Source: JANQTF01 sp036835375
GTDB lineage: Bacteria > Bacteroidota > Bacteroidia > J057
Direction: 5' to 3'
Assembly (NCBI GenBank): GCA_036835375.1
Contig: DAITMB010000085.1
Coordinates: forward strand, 1-22,331
DNA: 22,331 bases
Numbering within the stretch: position 1 is the first letter of the stretch; each line of letters opens with the position of its first letter. Below the pieces are notes generated by a model. It was not told where the DNA came from, ran no database searches, and saw nothing but the letters and a program-made list of their open reading frames with translations. The translations under genes and the position numbers were made by a program. Positions 15,679 to 22,331 of this stretch are shown here, in pieces.

Positions 15679-16857
15679 ATGAAAGAAGTATTTGTGATTT
15701 CCGCCGTTCGCACTCCCATTGGCAGTTTTGGCGGAATGTTTTCGGAGCTATCAGCCGTGGAACTAGGTGCAGCAGCGATACGCGGTGCCTTACAGCAGGC
15801 AGGCGTGAATGCCGATCAGGTGCAAGAAGTCTTCATGGGAAATGTCATTTCGTCCAATCTTGGTCAGGCACCTGCCCGACAGGCTTCGATGAAGGCTGGG
15901 ATTCCCAATTCGGTGCCCTGCACCACGGTCAACAAAGTCTGTTCTTCCGGTGTAAAGGCGATCATGTTTGCTGCACAAAGCATCATGCTGGGCCACCAGG
16001 AGGTAGTGATAGCAGGTGGTATGGAATCCATGTCCAACATCCCGTATTATGTGCCAAAAGCGCGGTTTGGCTACAAATATGGCGACGCCACCTTTGTCGA
16101 TGGCCTAGCTCGCGACGGCCTCAACGATGCCTATGATCATCATGCGATGGGAATCTACGCTGACGCTACGGCCAAGCACTACTCGATCAGCCGCGAGCAA
16201 CAGGACGACTTTGCCATTCAGTCCTATCAGCGGTCGGCAGCAGCCACGGCTTCAGGTGCCTTTGCAGGCGAGATCGTGCCCGTCGAAGTGCCACAGCGCA
16301 AGGGTCCGTCGCTGGTCATCGTTGAAGATGAAGAGTTCAAGCGCGTTGATTTCGATAAGATCCGAAAGCTCCGACCCGCATTTACGCCCGAGGGAACTGT
16401 CACAGCAGGAAATGCTTCCACCATCAACGATGGGGCAGCGGCGCTGCTACTCATGAGCGAAGCAAAGGTGAAAGAGCTGGGTCTCAAGCCCATCGCCAAG
16501 ATTTTGTCCTTTGCTGATGCAGCTCATGAACCTCAGTGGTTCACCACAGCCCCGACCCTGGCCGCCCCGCTGGCCCTCCGCCGGGCAGGGCTTCGCTGGT
16601 CAGATGTGGATTTTGTAGAAGTGAATGAAGCCTTTTCTGTTGTGGCCTTGACTTTCAACCAGCAGATGGGCCTTTCAGACAAAATCGTCAATGTACACGG
16701 CGGCGCCGTGTCATTGGGACATCCACTGGGCTGTTCTGGTGCACGGATCATCGCGACACTTCGCGGGGTGCTGCATGCCAACGGAGGAAAAATTGGGCTC
16801 GCGGCAATTTGCAATGGGGGAGGTGGAGCCTCTTCGATGGTGGTGGAAGCGCTGTGA
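15679..16857 (+). CDS. Acetyl-CoA C-acetyltransferase (thiolase)
   Basis: A 392-residue thiolase from ATG at 15679; the frame reads further upstream but overlaps the regulator gene. It condenses two acetyl-CoA to acetoacetyl-CoA or runs in reverse to degrade it. Thiolase signatures are NKVCSSGVKAIMFAAQSI with the nucleophile Cys88 and AGGMESMSN (the next conserved block). Later come NEAFSVVAL, the GHPLGCSGARI motif with the catalytic His, and CNGGGGASS with the second Cys at the C-terminus. It follows the regulator by 86 bases on the same strand and could share its control. Together with aceBA it feeds and drains the acetyl-CoA pool. It may act in ketone-body or short-chain fatty acid use; biosynthetic versus degradative use cannot be told from sequence. 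Confidence 0.95.
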   Translation: MKEVFVISAVRTPIGSFGGMFSELSAVELGAAAIRGALQQAGVNADQVQEVFMGNVISSNLGQAPARQASMKAGIPNSVPCTTVNKVCSSGVKAIMFAAQSIMLGHQEVVIAGGMESMSNIPYYVPKARFGYKYGDATFVDGLARDGLNDAYDHHAMGIYADATAKHYSISREQQDDFAIQSYQRSAAATASGAFAGEIVPVEVPQRKGPSLVIVEDEEFKRVDFDKIRKLRPAFTPEGTVTAGNASTINDGAAALLLMSEAKVKELGLKPIAKILSFADAAHEPQWFTTAPTLAAPLALRRAGLRWSDVDFVEVNEAFSVVALTFNQQMGLSDKIVNVHGGAVSLGHPLGCSGARIIATLRGVLHANGGKIGLAAICNGGGGASSMVVEAL

Positions 16858-16915
16858 TTGGGATAGAGCCCTATGAAGATTTTCTAGCGTTGGATGCAGG
16901 ATGTTCGATCACTTT

Positions 16916-16938
16916 TCTCCTCATTTAGCACGAGGAGA
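16916..16938 (+). terminator. Possible weak terminator after the thiolase
   Basis: TCTCCTC and GAGGAGA form a 7-bp stem around a nine-base loop, 58 bases after the thiolase stop. Only a short T-run (GGGTTTTG) follows some bases later, so this is a weak call. Confidence 0.3.
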
Positions 16939-17091
16939 CAGCAGGGTTTTGTAGTTTAGATCTGTTTTTATTTCGATTCTTGATTTTTCAAAAAACCATC
17001 ATCGGAGGAGACAGCTTCACTTACTGATGTTTGGGGCAAGATCGGGAGAAGAACATCGTTGACGCTACATCGACTGTCCTAACAAGGCACC

Positions 17092-18093
17092 ATGCAAACC
17101 AAAAATCGAAATGCCGTTATTTTGTCAACAGGAGCCTATGTTCCTCAGCGCATCTTGCCCAATGCCTATTTTGATGAATTGCTGGGTGAAAATGTGAGTG
17201 ATTGGCTTGAGTCAAAGCTCGAAATCTATGAACGGCGCTGGTGCGAGAAAGAAGAGTCCACCGCCGATTTGTGCGTCCACGCGGCGGAGCAAGCCTTGGA
17301 GCGTGCAGGGTTGGAAGCGAAGGACCTGGACTTAATCATCGTTGCGACCGATACACCCGAATATCTCACCCCTTCCACAGCTGCGGTGGTCCAGTATCGC
17401 TTGCGCGCAGGCCACGCCGGGACCTTCGACCTGAATGCTGCCTGTGCAGGATTCGTGACGGGATTGGATGTAGGGTCCAAATACATTCGCACCGACGAAC
17501 GCTATCGCCATGTCCTCGTCATTGGGGCCTACGCCATGAGCAAATATCTCAATCCCATAGACAAAAAGACTGTGACGCTCTTCGCCGATGGTGCAGGTGC
17601 GATCGTCTTGGGGTTGGAACTAGACACCCATCGCGGGTTTCTTGATAGTGAGCTGATCACGCTGGGGCAGTATTACGACGGGATGGGCATTTACGGCGGT
17701 GGCACCAAGCACCCACTCACGCCTGGCAGCTTAGCAGCAGGGGATCAGTACATCAAAATGAACTACCGCTTCCCACCGGAACTTAATCCGCAGGTGTGGA
17801 CCCACTTGGCCCGCAACCTCGCGAAGCGCCTCAACCTGAAGCCTTCGGACATTGATCACTACTTTTTGACTCAAATCAACATCAATTCCATCCGCACCAC
17901 GCTAGACAATTTGGGGCTGCCCCACGAGCGTGCACACACCTCCATGCGTCATTACGGGTACACGGGGTCGGCATGTATTCCCATCACAATCAATCAGGCC
18001 GTGGAGCAAGGAAATGTACAGCGCGGTGATCTCGTGATCATGATTGGGTCTGGGAGTGGCTTGACCTTTGGGTCAGCTGCATGGCGCTGGTAG
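17092..18093 (+). CDS. 3-oxoacyl-ACP synthase III-like condensing enzyme, altered triad
   Basis: A 333-residue thiolase-fold protein of the KAS III (FabH-like) group. The start is ATG at 17092. Conserved features are the DLIIVATDTPEYLTPSTA segment (80-97), the nucleophile region LNAACAGFVTGLD (114-126) with Cys118, LFADGAGAIVLG (163-174), and the C-terminal GSGSGLTFGSAAWRW (319-333). In canonical FabH the second and third triad residues are the His of HQAN and the Asn of GNTS. Here the first reads TQIN (260-263) and the second GYTGSA (289-294). So the protein belongs to a divergent subgroup and may use different chemistry or acyl donors, and it should not be named fabH. It stands alone, 10 bases from the convergent oxygenase gene. 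Confidence 0.85.
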   Translation: MQTKNRNAVILSTGAYVPQRILPNAYFDELLGENVSDWLESKLEIYERRWCEKEESTADLCVHAAEQALERAGLEAKDLDLIIVATDTPEYLTPSTAAVVQYRLRAGHAGTFDLNAACAGFVTGLDVGSKYIRTDERYRHVLVIGAYAMSKYLNPIDKKTVTLFADGAGAIVLGLELDTHRGFLDSELITLGQYYDGMGIYGGGTKHPLTPGSLAAGDQYIKMNYRFPPELNPQVWTHLARNLAKRLNLKPSDIDHYFLTQININSIRTTLDNLGLPHERAHTSMRHYGYTGSACIPITINQAVEQGNVQRGDLVIMIGSGSGLTFGSAAWRW

Positions 18094-18103
18094 CAAAGTG
18101 CGA

Positions 18104-19066
18104 CTATTTTCTCAGCCCGATTTGGCGAAGGCGTTCTTCGAGGTATTCGCCAGCCGTGATATCGGCGTAGGCTTTCGGGTGGCGATCACCGATGCAACTG
18201 GGGAGCACCGAAAGGTCCATGCTCGATCGGGGATGAAGGAAAAAAGGTACGGAGAAGCGCGGTTCGTGCATTCGCTCACGTGGCGGATTGACGACCCGGT
18301 GGGTTGTGGACTTCAGGCGGTTGTTGGTGTGGCGTTGGAGCATATCGCCTACATTGATCACGATTTGGTGGGGGAGGGGCTTCGCAGGAATCCATTCACC
18401 GAGGGTATTTTGGGCTTCCAAACCATCTGCACTGGCTCCGATGAGCAGGGTGATGAGGTTGATGTCTTCGTGCTCGGCAGCCCGCACAGCGCCATCAGGG
18501 ACTTCGTCGGGATTGGTGATCGGGAAATAGTGAATCGGGCGAAGTATGGAATTCCCATTGTGAATGTGGGGATCGAAATAACGCTCCGGAAGGTCCAAAT
18601 ACGTGGCAATGGCGCGCAGCAGTTGCACGCCAGATTGCTGGAGACTCTGATAGAGTGCTACGCCATAGGTGGCAAACGAAGGTACTTCTGACGGAAACAC
18701 ATTCTCCGGATATTCTGCTTGAATCGGGTCGCCATCCTCGACGATTTGACCGATGTGATAAAATTCTTTGAGGTCGCCGACATTTCGCCCTTTTGCATGT
18801 TCTTTCCCCTTGGAAGTGTAGCCTCGCTGCCCTGCCAAACCGGGAATTTCATAGGCCGCTTTGATTTCGTCGGGCAGCTGAAAAAAGTCTTTGAAAGCTT
18901 GGTATGCACCATCGATGGTCGCTTGAGGCACACCGTGATGATCGACGATGGCAAAGCCGATCTGTGAGAAAGAATCCCCCAGCGACTTCACAAAGGCAGA
19001 TTTATCCGAAGGGTTGCCCTGGGTATATTGCTGGAGATCAACGGTCGGGATCGATTGGAAGCTCAT
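18104..19066 (-). CDS. 2-oxoglutarate/Fe(II)-dependent oxygenase, isopenicillin N synthase-like
   Basis: A 320-residue cytoplasmic oxygenase-like protein from ATG at 19066; the frame is open to 19222, but that extension is not family-like. The N-terminal DIOX_N domain starts SIPTVDLQQY (5-14) and has FSQIGFAIVDHHGVP (33-47). The double-stranded beta-helix holds the iron ligands H199 and D201 (AEHEDINLITLL) and H256 (STTHRVVNPP). R270-x-S272 (RFSVPFFLHP) is the usual co-substrate anchor. All metal and co-substrate positions are intact, so it should be active. The family hydroxylates or oxidises small molecules, and many Bacteroidota and other bacteria carry one with no known substrate. It converges with the KAS III-like gene; this gives no functional clue. 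Confidence 0.92.
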   Translation of the reverse strand: MSFQSIPTVDLQQYTQGNPSDKSAFVKSLGDSFSQIGFAIVDHHGVPQATIDGAYQAFKDFFQLPDEIKAAYEIPGLAGQRGYTSKGKEHAKGRNVGDLKEFYHIGQIVEDGDPIQAEYPENVFPSEVPSFATYGVALYQSLQQSGVQLLRAIATYLDLPERYFDPHIHNGNSILRPIHYFPITNPDEVPDGAVRAAEHEDINLITLLIGASADGLEAQNTLGEWIPAKPLPHQIVINVGDMLQRHTNNRLKSTTHRVVNPPRERMHEPRFSVPFFLHPRSSMDLSVLPSCIGDRHPKAYADITAGEYLEERLRQIGLRK

Positions 19067-19593
19067 AGGTGGACGAGGTTGTAGATGAAGAATAGGATCG
19101 GTGGCGAATTGACAAGAGAAGAACAGGTGAAAAGAGGGAATGCTCAAGTGATTGCCTCGTTGCCTTCTCTCACCACCATTTGGAATGCGCAAAGATGGTC
19201 GAAATCGAAGTTGAAGATACAAGATTGCCGAAGGAATCCCTTCACGGAGATCCTAAAATCGTAACATGATCATCGTAGGGCTAAGCATGGAGACTTGGTC
19301 GAAGTAGCTCAAGTTGAGCGCACAAAGCACAGAAACCGTTGAATTCGTTTGTAAGCTTTACGGGGAGATAACGTCTAAGCGTTTTGCCAAATCATTTATC
19401 GTAGGCTGATTATAAAAACCTGGGAAAATCCACGGTGTCAATCTTCGGCGAGGTAGCTTCACGGATGTTCGTTAATGTTTCACGAATTGCCTTTTCACAT
19501 TCCCATTTGCAAAGTAGTTCTAAGAATATTTTGGTGAGCCGACGGTCGTTTTTGTAGGTTTAGAACCAAAAGCTCAAAATTAATCTGCTCATC
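19067..19593. other. Gene-free interval
   Basis: About 530 bases between two divergently read genes. I see no convincing ORF, tRNA or repeat in it. Only its right end holds a promoter candidate for the DUF5686 gene. The left 150 bases are the upstream region of the oxygenase gene, without a clear promoter match. Confidence 0.5.
19530..19562 (+). promoter_or_regulatory. Promoter candidate for the DUF5686 gene
   Basis: TTTG (19530-19533) is followed after 21 bases by TAGGTTTA (19555-19562), one mismatch from TAnnTTTG. A start near 19569 leaves a 25-base leader before the ATG at 19594. Confidence 0.4.
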
Positions 19594-22098
19594 ATGAAAA
19601 TCAGGTACTTTTTCCTCCTGTTGGTCTTGGGATGTATCGTTCCTGCGCATGCGCAACACTGGCTGTCTGGCACCATCTCCGACTCTTCGGGCTTGCCGGT
19701 GGCCTACGCGACCGTGACGCTCAACGATGCCCGCTACGGAACCCTCAGCGATGATCAAGGCCAGTTTCGCCTGGCGATCCCCAGCGGTGCCTGGACCCTG
19801 CGAGTGACCCACCTTGGCTACAAACCCCATTTGCAAGAAATTCGCCTCGAAAATGATTTGTCACTCAATATCAAGCTGTTATCAGAGATTCTTTCGCTCT
19901 CCGAAGTGGTGATCGTGCCAGGAGGCGAAGATCCTGCCTATCCCATCATTCGCCAAGCCATTCGACTTAAAGATCAAAACAAGCAAGCTGCCGATCAATT
20001 TGCTTTCGACGCCTACACCAAGACGGTGTTTCAGTTGGCGGAGGGCTTTTCTTTTGAAAAAATGCTCGCCAACTTTCCCGGTGCTGGAAAAGAAATAGTA
20101 AACGATTCGTCTTTCTCGATGCTCTCCGACCCACTGTTCCAGACCAATATCTTTTACCTTTCTGAAACGGTTTCCCGGGTGTGGAAGCAAAAACCCGACA
20201 AAATGAAGGAGAAGATCCTTCGCTCGCGAGTGAGCGGCAGCCAATCTGAGTCCAGCGTGTTTGGAGGCTTTTTCACAAATTTTTCTCCTTACGATAACCT
20301 TCTGTTCAAAGGTGAGATCGCCGAACGCGGCATCGTGTCGCCACTGTCAGAACAGGCGTTTTTCTTCTATGAATTCAAACTGCTGGGTACACAAGTGATC
20401 GAAGGCGTCACGGTGTACAAGATTCAGGTAAAGTACAAGCGCAAGAGCGATGCCGTGTTTCAAGGGGTGATCCACATCGCCGACGAGACCTATGCCGTGC
20501 AGGCAGCAGACCTTTGGGTGACCAAAGAGCAAGCTGTGCAGCTCGTGGATTCGCTACGCATGACTCAGGAGTATTTCTTGCAGCAGGGCAAGTGGGTGCC
20601 CATCTCTACGCGCATGCACATGGCCATCAACTTGCAGCTCTTCGTGCTCAATATTCCCATGACAGGCACTTTTTCCTCTATTCTGTCCAACTACGACTTT
20701 CAGCCCGAGATCCCGCGCAACTTTTTTGCCAAGGAAATGATCGCCGTCACCGATACTGCCATTCGCAGAGATTCCATCTGGTGGGAGCAGATGCGGCCCA
20801 TTCCGTTGCGGGAACGAGAAGCCCTTAACTATCATCTCAAAGACAGCATCGAAATCGCTCAGTCGAGTCCCGCTTACCTTGATTCGCTCACCCGAGCGCA
20901 GCGATTTCCGGGGGTTTCGGAAATCATGTCAGGATTTACCCGAAAAAATTACCGCACAGGTGCCTCGTTTCGATGGGATGGGCTTGCCAACTCTGGTTTT
21001 AATGCCATCGAAGGCTGGTTTGTAGAAGGGGGAGCCAGTTATCAGCGGCCCTTTGGCAATCGCTACTCATGGGAAGTCGGCACCGATCTCCGTCATGCCT
21101 TCGCCCCCAACCGCTTCCACGCTATCGGATATCTTGGCTTGGGGCACACGGGCTTTCGACCCTGGGACTTGCAATTCTCGGCAGGGGATTACCCCAATGA
21201 ATTTAGCTACTTTCCACAGATCTCTTCCTTTGCGAATACGGTGGCTTCTCTTTGGAGAAAGTTGTCACACATCCGCATGTATCAGCAGCGGTTCGTGGCG
21301 CTGGAAGGAAACTGGGAGGCGATTCCGGGTCTAACTGTGTCTGCTCGGGGTCTCTACGAACGGCGATATGCACTGAGTAACCGATCGGACTATTCGATTC
21401 GATTTCGCGAAGACAGGACCTACGAAGACAATTTCACCCTACCGACCCACGATGCGCTCATCGCCACAGCCACTGTCGAATACCAGCCCTTCATGAAATA
21501 CATTCGCCAGCCCAGCACCAAAATGACCTTGGGAAGTCGCTGGCCTGTGTTTGGAGCGACGATCACACACGGATTTCCGATCCACGCAGATGCACCGGAT
21601 TTTACGAAGCTGGCAGTCTCTGTCTATGGCGATCAATCCATCGGATTGCTGGGGACGATATCCTACCGAGCCACAGCGGGGAGATTCCTGCGAAATCAGC
21701 GGACCTATTTGCCAGACGCATTTCACTTTCAAGGCGGAGAATCGTTTTTTCGTCTGAGCAATCGCTTTGACGCATTTTTTCTCATGCCATACTATTCCTA
21801 CTCTGAGCCAAGGCCATTTTTGGAACTTCACGCACAGAATGCTTTCGGGCTGTCATTTGTGAACAAAATTCCGGGAATTCGAAAGCTGAAAATCAGCGAA
21901 TATTTCGGGGCGCATGCGCTCTTGATGGAAGGCAAACAAACGTATTTGGAGCTAAATTATGGACTGGAGACGCGGATTTTTAAGATTTTGAAGCTGCGAA
22001 TGGACGTCCACTTTTTTATCATGGGCTCGGATCGGTGGCTGCCCTACGGCTTCACCTACTGGCCGGATGGCTTGTCAAATCTAGGGATCGGAAGGTAA
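19594..22098 (+). CDS. DUF5686 outer-membrane protein with carboxypeptidase-like regulatory domain
   Basis: An 834-residue exported protein. Residues 1-20 are a Sec signal peptide (MKIRYFFLLLVLGCIVPAHA). Residues about 22-105 form a carboxypeptidase-D regulatory-like beta-sandwich: LSGTISDSSGLPVAYATVTL, then GTLSDDQGQFRL, then VTHLGYKP. From about 115 onward it matches DUF5686, starting PAYPIIRQAIRLKDQNK. The last 350 residues are rich in alternating aromatic and polar strands and end in a barrel-like segment (WLPYGFTYWPDGLSN). This architecture is typical of Bacteroidota and is thought to be an outer-membrane beta-barrel with a periplasmic N-terminal domain; its function is unknown. It has its own promoter candidate and converges with the ArsA-like gene. 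Confidence 0.93.
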   Translation: MKIRYFFLLLVLGCIVPAHAQHWLSGTISDSSGLPVAYATVTLNDARYGTLSDDQGQFRLAIPSGAWTLRVTHLGYKPHLQEIRLENDLSLNIKLLSEILSLSEVVIVPGGEDPAYPIIRQAIRLKDQNKQAADQFAFDAYTKTVFQLAEGFSFEKMLANFPGAGKEIVNDSSFSMLSDPLFQTNIFYLSETVSRVWKQKPDKMKEKILRSRVSGSQSESSVFGGFFTNFSPYDNLLFKGEIAERGIVSPLSEQAFFFYEFKLLGTQVIEGVTVYKIQVKYKRKSDAVFQGVIHIADETYAVQAADLWVTKEQAVQLVDSLRMTQEYFLQQGKWVPISTRMHMAINLQLFVLNIPMTGTFSSILSNYDFQPEIPRNFFAKEMIAVTDTAIRRDSIWWEQMRPIPLREREALNYHLKDSIEIAQSSPAYLDSLTRAQRFPGVSEIMSGFTRKNYRTGASFRWDGLANSGFNAIEGWFVEGGASYQRPFGNRYSWEVGTDLRHAFAPNRFHAIGYLGLGHTGFRPWDLQFSAGDYPNEFSYFPQISSFANTVASLWRKLSHIRMYQQRFVALEGNWEAIPGLTVSARGLYERRYALSNRSDYSIRFREDRTYEDNFTLPTHDALIATATVEYQPFMKYIRQPSTKMTLGSRWPVFGATITHGFPIHADAPDFTKLAVSVYGDQSIGLLGTISYRATAGRFLRNQRTYLPDAFHFQGGESFFRLSNRFDAFFLMPYYSYSEPRPFLELHAQNAFGLSFVNKIPGIRKLKISEYFGAHALLMEGKQTYLELNYGLETRIFKILKLRMDVHFFIMGSDRWLPYGFTYWPDGLSNLGIGR

Positions 22099-22132
22099 GC
22101 AGCGTTGGAGACATGATGCGAGCATGACTCTC

Positions 22133-22331
22133 TCAATCTTTGCGCAGAACGACACTCAACCAGGGCTTTTCAAACCGGTGGCTTTCGAGCTGGAGAAAAC
22201 TGGCGAATCTTGGCAGGAACACATTTTTTCGGCGGTTGCCAATGTCGATGACCAGTTCGTCACCAAATTTTTGCAGGTGAAAATCTTGGGCTTCGATGAA
22301 TGGCAGCTTGATGCGGATCTCGTAGTGGTTC
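22133..22331 (-). CDS. ArsA/GET3-like ATPase, C-terminal fragment (runs off window)
   Basis: An open minus-strand frame enters from the right edge and stops at 22133-22135, giving 65 residues. They read like the HSP20-like C-terminal domain of ArsA-family ATPases: YEIRIKLPFIEAQDFHLQKF, then GDELVIDIGNRRKNVFLP, then FEKPWLSVVLRKD at the end. The pattern of a beta strand, L-x-x-x-GDEL-V-x-x-GN-x-R, then LP, is typical of that domain. The ATPase domain with its P-loop should lie beyond the window, so the reaction is inferred. In this group it would energise anion export or membrane-protein targeting. It converges with the DUF5686 gene, 34 bases apart. Confidence 0.65.
   Translation of the reverse strand, partial: NHYEIRIKLPFIEAQDFHLQKFGDELVIDIGNRRKNVFLPRFASFLQLESHRFEKPWLSVVLRKD

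Noticed and set aside
18068..18691. 207-residue plus-strand open frame
   Set aside because: Overlaps the end of the KAS III-like gene and runs antisense to the oxygenase, whose iron ligands are all intact.
19465..19485. Inverted repeat TTCGT...ACGAA in the long intergenic region
   Set aside because: Only five-base arms with a nine-base gap; expected by chance in a 530-base stretch.

Overview
This window looks like chromosomal core DNA of a Bacteroidota member. The signs are a DUF5686/carboxypeptidase-regulatory outer-membrane protein, short lipoproteins with S-C lipoboxes, an extracellular GCTDPDA-type module, few Shine-Dalgarno sequences, and several promoters that fit the Bacteroidota pattern TTTG-N19-21-TAnnTTTG. 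Base composition is near 50% GC by eye. With the gene set this would suit Saprospiria or Cytophagia, but that placement is only an inference. I see no rRNA, tRNA, CRISPR array, insertion sequence or phage gene.

Layout from left to right. At 1-1496 there is an unrecognised protein with a possible lysozyme-like core and a very lysine-rich tail. It converges on a CurA-like NADPH-dependent reductase (1541-2554, minus) across a shared hairpin terminator. A small stand-alone NfeD-type OB-fold protein follows (2771-3022, plus), with a strong terminator downstream. From 7330 down to 3262 on the minus strand runs a probable copper-related envelope cluster: a small Cys-motif protein, an outer-membrane-type protein whose mature end begins CDACGC, a DUF4625-like lipoprotein, an MbnP-family lipoprotein and an MbnH-family diheme peroxidase. 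In characterised MbnH/MbnP pairs the peroxidase turns a tryptophan of MbnP into kynurenine to make a copper site. A DASS/SLC13 transporter (7489-8976, minus) lies upstream with its own promoter and diverges from a CCA-adding-type nucleotidyltransferase/HD protein (9196-10617, plus).

The centre is a carbon-metabolism module. Isocitrate lyase (10707-11990) and malate synthase (12168-13778), the two glyoxylate-shunt enzymes, are on the minus strand. Divergent from them is an XRE-family regulator of the short-chain fatty acyl (ScfR/RamB/PrpR) type (14090-15592), followed by a thiolase (15679-16857). The intergenic region 13779-14089 holds a cluster of repeated GCG/CGC half-sites placed between two divergent promoter candidates. 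It reads as the switch that couples the regulator to the glyoxylate shunt.

The right part holds a KAS III-like protein with an altered catalytic triad (17092-18093), convergent with a 2-oxoglutarate/Fe(II) oxygenase-like protein (18104-19066, minus). After a roughly 530-base non-coding gap comes the DUF5686 outer-membrane protein (19594-22098). The C-terminal end of an ArsA/GET3-like ATPase runs off the right edge on the minus strand (22133 to the end).
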